DNA from: Pardosa pseudoannulata
Lineage: Eukaryota > Arthropoda > Arachnida > Araneae > Lycosidae
Direction of reading: 5' to 3'
DNA length: 64,000 nucleotides
NCBI GenBank assembly: GCA_032207245.1
Contig: CM063504.1
Location: 85,289,124-85,353,123 of the forward strand
The notes below the pieces were generated by a model. The model worked only from the letters and a program-made list of their open reading frames with translations. It was not told the origin of the DNA and did not search any database. Made by a program: the position numbers and the translations under genes. Of this stretch, positions 27,332 through 39,332 are shown one piece after another. Numbering within the stretch: position 1 is the stretch's first letter; every line of letters begins with the position of its first letter.

Positions 27332-27404
27332 GTACCCGTGGTGTAGTGGTTATCACATCCGCCTAACACGCGGAAGGTCCCAGGTTCGAGCCCTGGCGGG
27401 TACA
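27332..27404 (+). tRNA. tRNA-Val (anticodon AAC)
   Basis: A 73-nt cloverleaf closes fully by eye. The acceptor stem is GTACCCG with CGGGTAC plus discriminator A. The D arm is GTGTAGTGGTTATCAC. The anticodon stem TCCGC/GCGGA encloses the loop CTAACAC with anticodon AAC at 27365-27367. The T arm is CCAGG-TTCGAGC-CCTGG. There is no intron, and the CCA end is not encoded, as usual in eukaryotes. Unlike the SINE heads nearby, every stem pairs and no retroposon body follows, so I call it a genuine functional gene. It decodes valine GUU and, after A34 to inosine editing, GUC and GUA. Confidence 0.96.
27339..27393 (+). promoter_or_regulatory. Internal Pol III promoter (boxes A and B)
   Basis: Box A TGGTGTAGTGG at 27339-27349 and box B GGTTCGAGCCC at 27383-27393 match the TFIIIC-bound consensus of eukaryotic tRNA genes and lie within the tRNA. 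Confidence 0.9.
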
Positions 27405-27410
27405 AGTACA

Positions 27411-27417
27411 TTTTTTT
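27411..27417 (+). terminator. Pol III T-run terminator
   Basis: Seven T residues begin seven nucleotides after the tRNA 3' end, the usual Pol III stop signal. Confidence 0.9.
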
Positions 27418-29241
27418 CCATTTTTAGCTACAACGAGAGTGATATAATTTTAAACTACATTACTGTTTAACAAATCCAGTTACTTTAATTGTGATATTAC
27501 CGGCTAATTTCGATTTTATTCTATTATAAATTTCTTTTAGAACTTTATTTAAGAAAAAAATATGCTTCTTTGCATGTCACACGTTATTTAAAATTGTAAG
27601 TATTATTAAATTTACGATCTTTAATTTCAATTGTAATTTAATATTGGATATTTTAGCATATTTTTGAAATAAAATTCATGCAATAAAACAATTTACTTGT
27701 ATCATATATTACTCTACAAAAGAAATGCCTAATTTTTAAATGAGCATTACCCTTCTTGATTATTAAACAATTTTAATACCATATATATCGTATGATTTTA
27801 GTCTTACATAAATACATGTGATAGTGATAATGATGCTTAATAGAAACTTAGAGAAAGTAAAATAATAATTTATTATGGTTTTTACTATTTTTATTTTAAA
27901 GAAATTTTATTTTAAAGAATTTTAAAGAAATTTCTTAGAATTGCCACAAAGTGTAATTATTAACTAGAAGCTCTAATTAGGGTAATTAAGTTAAATTAAG
28001 TTACTTTATATATATTCTGAGTTTTATAGCTCCCCTTAAAGCTTTTATATTAATATCAACTTATGGAAAACTTTTGCTCTCAACTCAAATACATCTGTTA
28101 CTTTAAACATGTTATTAATTGACAGCTATTTGCTTATTTGAGTTTTCAAAAACCAAATTTTAAACTGAAAGAATTATGTATTGGGTCGTAAGATAATCTT
28201 TTAATTTAAAAACAATTTTTTGTTTTATCTTTTTTTTACTTCATTTTAAATAGTTTTTTATAATTCATTAGTAGTAACCGAAGGGGATAATATTTAAGCT
28301 TTGTAATTTTATTAATATCAATTTTAGAGGTTTTCGGCATCTTTTTTAAATGCATTTAGTATCACCAAATATCCAGGAATACCGAAAGGGGAATTAAGAT
28401 TATTTGGTAAAGAAAGCTTAACATTTTGGGCAATAGATGGCGCAACGGAAAAAGTAAAAATTTCTCTGCTTCGAACTTGAAGATGCAAAGTATCTATAAG
28501 TATTGCAATGTATTAAAATTTGCATGTGCATTTTATATTGAGGTATCCAATTTTTATATAATACGTGAAAAGTGTTATTGGAATTGGATTAAAGTTATCC
28601 ATGTTTCAAAAATGTCGGAATTTTTTGTAAAACTACAGATTTACATCATGCTTCTGACAGGTTGTGAATCGACATTTATCTAAGTCAGAAAATTATATTA
28701 ATTCTTCCTCAACCGATTTCATAACATTACATTTCATCATACAAAATTTTACCAACTTCTTTTAAAAATGTTGAGCACAAGTGTAAAAAAAAAAAATGCA
28801 TTTTAAAAAGTAATATGAACTAATTCTCAAGGAAATCTCAGTTCTCCACACTAATGATTATTCGTATTTTTCAAAACACAAATGAAAGTCATATCATCAG
28901 AACTCTTTCAAATATTTCTCCATTATACTTTTCTTATTTACAGGCATTTGATTTAATGACCGAATTCCGTTCTGGAGACTATTTTGTTAAGCGAATTGGT
29001 CGATAAGCTATGAGCTTATGCCTAGAATATAAGGGCCTAGAAATTACAAAAATTATACAACAAACTTAAAATTTATTCGTATAAAAACATGCATTTATAC
29101 ACATCATTTCTTTATTTGATTATGTAGAGCTGTGGAGGGCTCGGTAAGGGAGATGTCGAAGATGAAACAGAAAGTGTACCTTTAAAAGCGATGGTCCTGG
29201 ATGTAGAATGTAGCAGTCGAAATAAATAGTTTGCTTTGTAA

Positions 29242-29275
<34 letters not shown>

Positions 29276-31653
29276 ATGAATTTCTCTCTAGCGTTTTAAA
29301 CGTTAACTCGTCCCAACTTTGTGTAGTTTCTGGATAACACAACAGTTTCTACTTTTTCGTTTCGTGTCCGATATCTGGCAGTGTCATTTTATTTTTACTT
29401 TATTATTTTTTGATTTTCAGTCAATCTGTTAGGTTTCTTGGTTCACAGGATCACAGAATGTAGATTGCATAGAACTTCCTGAGCCTAGCTCTCTAGTTCT
29501 GTGATACATGTTAAATTGACAAGTAAAACTATTGAAACTGATTTGGTTAATAACTGATAAATATTATATGTAAAATGGGAATTATGATGCTTGAGTTTGA
29601 GCGAAGTCTTACAGCACAGAAAATACAGACGGATATAAGTATGAATAAAAACACGGTAAAAATAATTAACTGGGGATTAAGAATAAAGGAGAAATAGCAA
29701 TGGTAAGTTAAATATTTGAATTAATTTTTTAAATTTTTAAATATTTTTTTGAAATAATAAAAATATTCCCTAATGAGGGTGAAGGAGTAAAAGCAGTGTT
29801 AAATGCACAGTTTTTGAAGATAACATAACTGAGATCCAAAAGGGAAAATCCCATCGAATCAGAATTGAGAATGAGGACCAATGGCAATCTTAGGATTTGA
29901 CCCACCTTTGCTTGATTTCTAACAGCTTTATATTAATGTTGTTATTCTTTTTAATTTTTTATGGTAGAAAAAAAATTTTTGCAGTTTTTAATTCTTTATT
30001 CTAATTGCATGTTAATATTTTTTGTTCTTTTCTTCTGTCTTCCTCCCTTTTTTTTTAATATTTATATTTTATCATGCTTTTGGAAAATCTATTGCCATCT
30101 TCCATGTACTATGCTTCAATAGCGCCACGTTGTTCCGATAAAGTTTTGAAGTGGCAAATAATTTTTCGCCATGATTCCTCTATTGGTCGGTTTGGACCAG
30201 TAGCTGCATACAGTATGCTCTAAAGTTTTGTCTTTATAGTGGTCTAAGTTATGTTTCATTAGCTATATGTTAGGAAGTTTAGGTAGTGCAGTTTTCTCAT
30301 AATCAGGTACAAAATGAAACCAATTAGCTTGACCTTGACCCTGACACTGCATTTCTTCAGTATTTTGCTCTACTCCCAAATATCAATCCTAGACCGTAGG
30401 CTGTCCACATATACATTAAAATTGGCCGAACTGTAAAATTGCCCTTAAATTTGTCCGCTCACTTGTTGTGCATCATCTAGACCCCCTCATCCTTAGGATA
30501 GGCCCTGCTACCTCCTATTCCAATTGCTGTAGTGCTTCTTCACTATTATATCCTGATTTGTTAGCTCTCTATCAGTATATATCATTGATTCAAGAATGCC
30601 TTCAATTTTAACACCTAAATTAAGCGTACTAGCAAGGCTCGCATTTCCATAATATGCATCAGTTTGTTCAAAATTGTCTAATGATTGGATAATGTTTGTA
30701 AAATGTTTTATGCATATTTTTATATACATTGCATACAATTATCTGTCACTTTGTTCTAAAATTGATTTAATATTTTTAAAGCAATCTAAAATCCTGTACT
30801 TGAGAGATTTCTTGAATTGAAAGTTGGAGCTCTATTGTCGTTAAGCAGAGTTGGAATGAACTTGTACTACATACAAAGCTTTTTGAACCATCGAGATAAG
30901 CGAATTGAACTTCGAGATACTAAGAAAAATCTATGTTCTATTGAATTATATTGATATAAATTAAATATTTCAATTCAATAAAACTTCTAGATATGCAAAA
31001 TTTCGATGTAACAAAATCTAGATATAAGTCTAATCTATTTAATTTTCCATACTGTATGTTTTCATTTATTCTATTTTGATTTATGGCGTAGCCTTGAACA
31101 TATGAAATATCTCTAAGTTTCAGCTTCCTCTTGCTTTCAGCTAAACAAATACTTGTCATATCCTTTAATGCTATGCACACAATGGTTTCCTCACATTTAT
31201 ATCACTGGGAATATCATATCAGATATGTAAAACAATGCAAGATTCCTGGGTTGTACATTATAGCTATAACTTCATGATTAATGATAGATGATAAACGAAA
31301 TTTATTATCCTTAATTCTTCGTAATAAAGCCCCGATAAGTTTCTGACATTAAACAAGCTGCTGAGTTTTTTGTAACATGAATTCTCAGAAACAACACAGA
31401 CTTATGTATGTATTGCAGTTCATATCATTCAAAATATATGGTTAAATTAAAATGTAGTGCTTTTTATTACTGCGGAGGCTCTTGATTTTAAATCATTGGC
31501 TTGCAAACATCAAAGATGAGATTAGAGTAGTAAATAATCACAGAAAGATTTTGACACCTATGCAAATGACGATATCTGGAGTCCTGAGGTATGTCACGGC
31601 CTCCGACTGTATACATCGTGTAGGAAACAGCATCGGCATTAGTCGCATGCAAG
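27418..31653. other. Unannotated stretch, no recognisable gene
   Basis: AT-rich sequence with a 31-nt T-run at 29244-29274. Several short open frames were read: 28426-28683 (+), 30508-30738 (-), 30938-31180 (-) and 31482-31679 (+). None has a motif that I can name. The 30508-30738 frame (DNFEQTDAYYGNASLAST...) is the least repetitive. Confidence 0.5.
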
Positions 31654-31949
31654 ATGTAGCGCAGTTCGGAGCTGTCTAATTTCGAGAAAGGTATAATTAT
31701 CGGGTATCACAAATGTGGCCGATCCTTAAAGGACATATCTAGCGATCTGAAGTACCCAAAATCGACAGTGCCCTATGTGATTAAGAAGGGAAAGGTGAGC
31801 GGTGATTGTCGGAATGTGCCCCGAGTCGGCAGACCAACGAAACTGAGAGATAGAAACCGACGAGTGCTGTCCAGAGAATTTATTAATTTTGAATAAAGTT
31901 AGTTTTTCTTTTCTATCACAGGTGTCCAAATACTTATTGATAATCAGTG
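31654..31949 (+). pseudogene. Tc1-like transposase N-terminal relic and right terminus
   Basis: ATG at 31654 is followed at once by a TAG (31657-31659). The same frame then reads RSSELSNFEKGIIIGYHKCG, a helix-turn-helix block with KDISSDLKYPKSTVPYVIKK, and a GRPTKLRDRNRR linker, and stops at 31894-31896. This is the DNA-binding half of a Tc1-family transposase: paired-like HTH with a GRPR-type hook. The DDE catalytic domain is deleted. A terminal inverted repeat candidate, with GGTGTCCAAATACTTATTGA and CAGTG ending at 31949, is followed by TA. The left terminus is not visible. Confidence 0.82.
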
Positions 31950-31956
31950 TAGAAAC

Positions 31957-32090
31957 AAACTTCATAAAAACTACAATAAGAAACAAGTAAATTAAAACAC
32001 GAACAATACACGAACAATTGTGTATACATTGATCCAATCTTGCAAACACTCGTTACTTATTTAGCGCTACCCAGAGAGCACATGTATGCC
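31957..32090 (+). repeat. Dispersed repeat C, copy 2
   Basis: Aligns with 12749-12845 over TTCATAAAAACTACAATAAG, CGAACAAT and CCCAGAGAGCACATGTA. It directly follows the Tc1-like right end. Confidence 0.7.
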
Positions 32091-32097
32091 ACGGACG

Positions 32098-32930
32098 CGT
32101 GTAACATTACCCCCAACCCCAAGTGCATTTAAGAAAGCATATCTATTACCGAATATTATTAGAACTGTACCGAGGTACTTTCCCACGATGGTCAGCACGT
32201 GCATGCACAGCTGTGGGAGAAATTTCCAAGAAGAATTTAGGACTTCGATTGTTGACTTCGAGTTTAGGGACCCCTGCGGAGAAGGTATAGATCACGGAAT
32301 GGCACAAGCGTAACGGTCAAGCTCACACAGAGATGTAACCGTGAGTTATAGGGGCAGGGCTAAAAATAATGTCAGCTTTCACAAAAGGGGCTATTTTAAT
32401 GAGCCCACCTGCACTCCCGAAGGGGGTGCAGATGTGGGAAAATTTCACCAAACAAGCGATTGGCAAAGAAGAAAAAGGGGCGTTAAAACTGAGGTGAGGA
32501 GTTGGGAAAGAGAGTTAAAAGAGTCGGAGTCGGGATTCAAGAGGAGCTGGACATCGAAATCCCAAGCCCTGCGCGCCGCACCGCCGTCCCGTGCGCCCGA
32601 ACGCCCGGACCGACACACCGCATGAGGAAAGCCCCTGCCTACTCCCCTGTACCTGTACTTTGTACTGTAAAACAGATTTAACATATTCATGACGGTTGTT
32701 TAGGCCTCATATTTTGATTAAGGAATAACGCATAACTAAAGAGGATTATAATAATTATAGTATAAATATAAATATAAAACATAAATAATTGCTGGTTATG
32801 TTATATGGTAATCAAGGATATAATTTGTAAATAGTGTACAGAATAAATGTCTTAATCTAAATATAAGGTTTCATATTTTTACAGTGTTTCCCCTTTGTAA
32901 ACGAACACTGGTGTTAGTGTTGTAACAACA
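32098..32930. other. GC-rich block, possible solo LTR or promoter region
   Basis: The block starts TGTAACATTACCCCC and reaches high CpG near 32560-32620. It contains GAGTCGGAGTCGGGATTC and an AATAAA near 32841, and could end at GTTGTAACA near 32930. TGTAACA...TAACA borders with an internal AATAAA would fit an LTR of about 830 bp, but I find no flanking target duplication or second copy. Open frames here (32086-32313, 32341-32625, 32445-32690) are probably by-products of the GC-rich sequence. A host CpG-type promoter is the alternative. Confidence 0.35.
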
Positions 32931-33639
32931 TTACAACAAGGACACTACCGTTGTACTGTTGACGTTAATCTCTCAATACTGTTGACATTAAACTCTCAAT
33001 TTAGCAAAATCCACTGCAATTTTTAATCACTTAGTAATTTATTTTCTGCCATATCACAAATGAAATCAAGAATATCTTTTATAAGCAATTTTATGTTCAA
33101 ATCAATCACTTACATCCTAATCAGTTTTCAAAATTGTCGCAAATATTGAATTCATTCATTTATACTAGATTTTATTTACAGTGGCATTTTTACTTAAAGT
33201 TGGCTTTTTCCTCGGAACACTAATCGAACTGGAAAGAACACTTTACAGTTATAAACGTTACAAAAAAAATATGACTTTAAACAATGTACACGTATTAAAA
33301 AGTGACAAATAATATTCGTTACGCTTGAAACAACAAAGAAGCGGAAAACGCCTTCTTTCTTCTTTTGATGAAATTCTATAAAATTTGACTTATAAAACAG
33401 TGTATAATTGCTTCGCAACCCAGACTTTACTGGATTACCTCAGGCATGTAATAAAACACAGTAAACTAAAATATCTGTATGCATTATCTCAATAATGTGC
33501 GAATGGGGGGGGACATTTGTTCAGAATGGAAGATGACCGATCCACTAAAAGATTTGTTGTTGTTGCTGTCTTATGCTACTTGGTCAAACCAAGCACGATT
33601 GAACCGGATGATTACTAGTATTATGGCAAAGGTGTGCGC
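32931..33639. other. Unannotated stretch
   Basis: No gene recognised. The minus-strand frame at 33194-33418 has no motif. Confidence 0.5.
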
Positions 33640-33922
33640 TTTTTTATTTTAAAGTGCACCACAAGGATGAAAGTAAGATATGTTAAATTGGGTCTTCGTA
33701 ATTTTGAAGCAGGGACCAAGCAGAAGACCCATAGGCTTGACCTGCCATCCCCTGAGGTATCGATTGAGAACTTGGCGAACATTGTGACCACGAACATATT
33801 TTACGTGCCAACCAGTTACTTTTAACGAACACGGCGGATCTTAATGCCGGCTTGGGCTCCGAACCCGCAACTCTCCAATTACGAGACAGTTGCCTTTGCC
33901 GAGTGAGCTATCCCAGCTCACT
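33640..33922 (-). repeat. SINE2 with tRNA-like head
   Basis: On the minus strand the head contains GGGATAGCTCACTCGGCAAA (box A-like) and GCGGGTTCGGAGCCC (box B-like) in tRNA spacing. The body with AAATATGTTCGTGGTCACAA follows, shared with 20876-21083. The head does not fold into a complete tRNA and the element has no coding function. The plus-strand frame at 33634-33825 is incidental. Confidence 0.78.
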
Positions 33923-35340
33923 AAAAAGATTTGCAATTCTAAACCAACTGGAGCCAAAAAAGGGGAAGTACCAGGATCCGGTCGATCGAAGGATTTGAAT
34001 CATACTTGAAGGTCCTCAAAGTCAAAACTAGAGAACTCTGTCGGAGAAAAGGACTGCCTGGAATTCAATTCTATGGAAATCCATGATCCATCATGCGCCA
34101 TTGTAGAAGAAGATGTGCAAAGGGGTTAAATATGTACGTTGACGGATGACTCAAATTCAGCAGTCGATCATATTTACTCACTTCAATAGAAAGTTCTTCT
34201 CCAGACATTTCTAAGGTTTTAAAACCTGAATTTCCGAATACCAGTAAGCACTGCGATCATTAAGAGCATGGGAATAGTACTAATCTGAAACAAATATTCA
34301 GTTTTCGTTTTTCTATTATCAATCGTTTGGCCGCGAACACGCCGAAATAGTAGAACCAACACTTAATGAAACGAATCTTCATAGTGTACGGGAAATTTTG
34401 CCTCTACTCTGATTGATCAGTCCTTTCATAATAAAAAATTAATAATCTTAAAAAAGCATAATGTTAAAAATTCATAACGAACATAGCCTTTGAAATAATT
34501 AATATAAGAATGAGTTTCAAAATAACTTTAAAACAAATTCAGAAAAAAAAATTCTTTTTTAAAACAGATATCTCAAAATTCAGATCTTTTTCCACTCAGA
34601 ATTTCAGTGAAAATAGAAATGCTTTTCTGAGAATCTTTTCTGTTTATCTTTAAATATTTTTTTCTAGTAAAGCCAATGACTTATAATTACTCTTCATTTA
34701 GGTCAAACACACGGCTTATCTGAAAACCCACAAATATATTTAGCAAGGACGATAAAGATATTGCCATATTGGTTTTTCCAAATAGATACAAATTCTTAAT
34801 CAGAAGATTGACGAAAAAGAATTACTGAGCTTTATGTAAGAAGAAAAATATAGCTCAGCGGTTTTCATTTTTTTAGTTGATTTTTTACTCTTTTACTCAA
34901 CGCTTATCATCATTTCCTTTTCTTTGAGGTAATAAGGTTATTTATTCAACATCAACACCAACTTATTTCCTTATTTAATTCTTGCGGTGACTTTGAAAAA
35001 TGTTAACAGCTTTATTCTTTTAACGTTGATTAATTTTCACAACCCGCCCTGTTTCATTAACATTCCCATCAAGAAAAATAACATTTACAGTAACTAAAGA
35101 AAAAAAAGGGAAAAAAGAGCCTTGAACAAGCTATTGAAAACCAGGCATCCTTTTTTCTTTTTTTCGCTCTATGAGGACAATTTAAATTATAACATCAAAT
35201 CAAAAATGTTCTGTTCAGTTCTTTCGGAAATAAGATTTTACTCTGTATTTTTGATTACTTATTATTTTTCTATCTGTTTTAAGCAACTCTACTTTCTGGG
35301 GAAACAAAGTTATACTATTATCATTAAATACATTTCGTTA
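33923..35340. other. Unannotated stretch
   Basis: No gene or classified repeat recognised. The frame at 35122-35370 runs into the next TTAA element. Confidence 0.5.
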
Positions 35341-35892
35341 TTAATACATTGTATGCGGGACACGTACTAGTACGTTTTCTGACGACTGATACTTGAGCGC
35401 GGGTCACGTACTAGTACGGGTTAGTGTAACAACATGGTTTGTTTGTGGGTACAAAAATAACAGTATATACAGAAAAACGAAGCCGAATGTTCTTGTCTAC
35501 TACATAGATTCTGAAAAAAATTAAGACAAATAAAAACTAGTTTTTACGTTATTAGTTTTATGATTGCTCTTTTCATTAATGTAAAAATGTTTATATATAA
35601 CATTATTCGAAAAAATTAAAACTATATACTACTATTTCTATTTAATTTTTCATATTTATGATACTATTATAAATTTATTCACTAAAAAATATATTTTTTG
35701 TTTACAAAAATCTTATGGTTGTTATTTATATATTTCTATTTATATATTTGTTTATATATTTCAATATAAAATACGAAAAGTTGGTTAAAAATTAAATAAT
35801 TTTTGATCTATTGAGATTTGATTGAATAACTAAATTTACACGCAAAACGCCCGCTCGCGGTACAATTCCTGTCAGTCTCATACGACATTTAA
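35341..35892. mobile_element. TTAA-flanked non-autonomous element, family 1 (piggyBac-like), copy 1
   Basis: TTAA at 35341-35344 and 35889-35892. The left end TACATTGTATGCGGGACACG and the interior align with the inverted copy at 56207-57090. The perfect 12-bp palindrome CGTACTAGTACG occurs twice in the left subterminal region, at 35363-35374 and 35407-35418. The right part contains CGCAAAACGCCCGCTCGCGG. No ORF, so transposition would need an outside transposase. Confidence 0.82.
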
Positions 35893-36226
35893 CGCAGAGT
35901 GGCAAGTATGGTTAGTGAAGAATGAAACCATGAAAAGACATGCCGTTTATTTAACATGCAAAAAACATAACATTATACATTGCTCCACGAGCAACAAAAT
36001 AAGACTAGTGTGAAACCCACACAGGGAACCAAAAAACAACCGTCAGAGTCAGGCCCACAGAAACTACAATTATTTATATACGACTGGGCTGACCAGATAC
36101 ACTTGTAAATTCGCATAAGGTTGAAAATTAATACATACAAGAAACTTAAATACACTCACAGTAACTAAATAAAGAAAATATAATTACAAATGATGACTAG
36201 TACATTTGAAACCGTTTACAATCTAA

Positions 36227-37059
36227 GGGCCATATTCACCAAAATCAGGGTATCCAGGATCAAAGATCGGATCAGGGAATCGGTAGATCAGCGATCACAC
36301 GCCATTAACTGTGACTTAAACTGGTGTCATATGCACCATGAGTGGATTTCCTGATCTATAGATTAATTATTGCAAATATGTATACTGTTTTAATCTTAAA
36401 GGAGATTTATAGTTCTCATGCTAAGTTGATTTATTATTTATCAACCAGACATAAATATTTTGAGGAAATTATAAATTTAGTCAAGGATCTGTATTTTACT
36501 GATATTTGTCACGAAATAAGAATGGAAGAATATAAAAGGAAGAGTTTTGATGAAAACCGAGGCAGAATCTTTGTGAAAAAATCTGGAAAGATCCAGTAGC
36601 GAAATTGGATGCTAGAAGATAGAGCAGCAGAATATTTCAGCAGAAGATAGAGCATTATTCTTTTCCGAAGGAGCTGAAATCGTGTCATCTAGCACTCGAA
36701 TTAATGATTCAGCTGTATATTTATTAAAACGCTAACGCGACCGAAAGTCCACATCATAAACATCCAAATCATTTGTTCTTTCTGGATGCACAAATCTTTT
36801 CCTGCGGCTTTCTGTTTTTTCCAGCATTTGTAAAACTTCGAGATCTTCTATATCTGAAAATATATCCGCCATGTTTGTTTTCAACGCAGAGCGCATACGT
36901 AAAATGTAGTATCCGTGGATAAGGCAATTAATCCTCCAAATTCGGGGAATCAGAAACAGGAGATTAAAATGAGCTGAAAGCCGCGGATTCTTGTTGAAGA
37001 ATATGAAAATGCTGATTCGCGGTTAGATCCGAGTATTAAAACCGTGGTGAATATGGCCC
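36227..37059 (-). mobile_element. PIF/Harbinger-like element, degenerate
   Basis: GGGCCATATTCACCA at the left end is mirrored by TGGTGAATATGGCCC at the right. TAA lies outside each end (36224-36226 and 37061-37063), matching the 3-bp TWA target of PIF/Harbinger. The interior holds the N-terminal part of a HARBI1-type transposase on the minus strand. A plus-strand 85-codon frame at 36342-36599 has no assigned domain. Confidence 0.82.
36640..36872 (-). pseudogene. Harbinger transposase N-terminal relic
   Basis: Minus-strand ATG at 36872 opens MADIFSDIEDLEVLQMLEKT, then RRKRFVHPE and DVYDVDFRSR, and meets a TAG at 36732-36734. The same frame continues RFNKYTAESLIRVLDDTISA to about 36640. The R-x-R-x-hHP region followed by an FR-RhRF-K block is the usual N-terminus of HARBI1-like nucleases. 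The catalytic domain is absent. Confidence 0.75.
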
Positions 37060-38109
37060 TTAAAGCGTCGAAAATTGGATATAATCAGACCAATACTTAA
37101 CCGCTGGTTAAGTCCAAGTAATCCTAACAATTCCACTACGAAATGTACCAGCACACAATGTGTTAAATCTAAACTAAGACACAGCATAGCAAATATCGTC
37201 ATATGTACTTTCTTGTATCTTAAACGCACCTATTTATTATGTGTCATACTGTGTCCAGTTTTTATCAACACTAAAGCGTTATTTTTAAACACTAGTATTT
37301 TATGGCGTCTTTTTCTGCACACTTATAAGACCACATGCATGCATTTATCGGATGTCCTAAATTCATGCAAGAAGTAATTGAGGAGGACTTTGATTGAAAA
37401 CGCATCTGTATAGTTAAAAATTGTAAACATTTGATTGACTCATAAAGTATACAGTATAGAGTTATGTACATACTAGCATTAGGGTAAATGACCTCCACCA
37501 CTTTGTTGATTCATACGCATTAATCTGTTGAAATTTTCCATGACCGTTTAGCCTAAATGCAACTGAATTCCGTTTAAACATCGCTCAATTTTCTTCTCGA
37601 CGTGGGCTTGCTGGCAAAACACTAAGATTTTGTTGTTGTAAGCTGTAGTTTGTTTTGTAAGTTGGCATAAAACTCAAAGAAAAAGCTCAATGACGTTAAA
37701 TCGTATGATCTAATCACCAATTCTGATTACCATATCGCAGAATTACTCGACATGCGATAGGACTGTATGGCATGTAACACTGTCTTATTGAAATCCCATG
37801 TTGTTCACATCTATATCTTATAATTCAGGCTCACAAAACTAGATAATCATGCAGCGTTGGTGATATCCATTTTGACCACATTTTATATATGTTTGTATAT
37901 ACGTACGTATATATATTGTGCATATATTTACATGTCTATTGTATATACAGGGCCTGTTTAACGGCGGGGCATTCAGGGCACTGGCCCAAGGCCCCCATTC
38001 TAGGGGGGCCCTAAACTTTAAAAAATACACATTAATTTTTTGGTACTTGAAATGTTAGGAATACTGTCGGAAAATATGAATTATCTTTAGTTAATGACAA
38101 ACTGGAGGG
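37060..38109. other. Unannotated stretch
   Basis: No gene recognised. Near 37949 a GGGCCTGTTTAACGGCGGGG segment followed by GGCCCAAGGCCCCC resembles a transposon end, but it is not assigned. Confidence 0.45.
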
Positions 38110-38484
38110 TATATGTTGTTAGAAAAAGACAAGGAAACCCTAGCAGTTTTTGAGAGAAAAACTAGAAGTATTTTGAAATTTTAAATGGTATTTAAAGAAG
38201 AACAAATATTTTACAGAAATATAAAAACCCAGATATAATTAATTTTATTAGCTTACAAAGATTAAAATTGCCGGACACTAGTTCGACTTATTGAATTAGA
38301 TCCACAAAAAAGTTTTTAAAAAATATAATCCGAATTAGAGGACGACCAAAACTTAGATGGTTATGACTGTCAAAACTGATTAAGATCCTTAAATTTCAAA
38401 TTGGAAATCCAGAGCCAAAGATATGACGCCTGATATGGAATTCTAGAGAAGGCTAAGGCCCATCCTGGGATGTCATGCCACTGA
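38110..38484 (+). pseudogene. LINE ORF2 C-terminal relic
   Basis: Fragments spread over frames read EKDKETLAVFERKTRSIL, then a region ending in LDPQKSF, RGRPKLRWL, NWKSRAKD and ILEKAKAHPGMSCH before a stop near 38482. This order (FERK-R-I, RGRP-LRW, AK-HPG) is typical of the extreme C-terminus of many arthropod non-LTR reverse transcriptase polyproteins. Stops and frame changes show decay, and the reverse transcriptase domain is not present upstream. Confidence 0.7.
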
Positions 38485-39129
38485 GGAAGGAAAGATGTTG
38501 TTAGTGGGCTTCAAAAGTCAGTAAATTAAATTTATTCCATAATTTTCCATAAGCTATTTGTTTAAAACAAATTTAAGTCAATTCATTTTATGTGTTTTAT
38601 TATTCAGATTGAAATTACGACCATATCACAATTTATAAATTCATTTTGGGGGGGAAAAAACAATCTTTATTTTTTGCCTCTTGAAATGGTTAAGAATCAG
38701 AGCAATTTATCCAAAATCATCTAAATCATATTGTTAAAAGTAATTTAAGAATAGTGTTTAATTTTTGTAATTTTGTAAAACTAGAATTTTTTGGTAATTT
38801 TCATTAATTTAAAATGGCTTTTTCCTTTGAAAAATTATAAAGGATTAGTTTGGCTCAAGAATATCACAGTTTTATCGTTAAAGTCAGAATACTTAGATTG
38901 CACAGACTTGTAGAATAGGTTTGAAGTTAGCTTGTGAATTTTCTAAGATTAAAAATGAACCTAACCATAGAGTAAATGGAAAGAATTTGCAGGTTCATAA
39001 ATTTGTCTCTGGGAAGCAGAAATTATCGAGCTCTATGAAATGAGGCTCTTTTACCTCACGAAGTGGGAATATATACTAAGGAAAGTAATTTTGTCACTTA
39101 ATGGAATAATTTTTAGTACATGCATGAAT
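38485..39129. other. Unannotated stretch
   Basis: No gene or classified repeat seen. Confidence 0.5.
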
Positions 39130-39140
39130 TATCGGCTTTT

Positions 39141-39321
39141 CTGGTTTGGTTTGGTTTGGAGCGCTACGGTCCACTTTTTGCAACACGAGGGCTAATGAGA
39201 CCGGGACCTACTGCTTAAAGCCGATTCCGAACGGCTACGAACATCCATGCTATAGTGGGATTCGAACCCACGAATTCCGGACCCGAAGGCTAGCACCCTA
39301 ACCAATCAGCCATCATTCGGC
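39141..39321 (-). repeat. SINE1, full-length, with target duplication
   Basis: Reads in reverse complement from the AACC tail to the tRNA-like head with box B region GTGGGTTCGAATCCCAC. The 11-bp direct repeat TATCGGCTTTT flanks it (39130-39140 and 39322-39332). Confidence 0.92.
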
Positions 39322-39332
39322 TATCGGCTTTT

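Noticed and set aside
29112..29342. 76-codon minus-strand frame with a poly-Lys run
   Set aside because: The Lys run is the reverse reading of a 31-nt T-run; no other support.
33845..33922. A second tRNA gene
   Set aside because: The D and anticodon arms do not close and a repeated SINE2 body follows; it is a SINE head.
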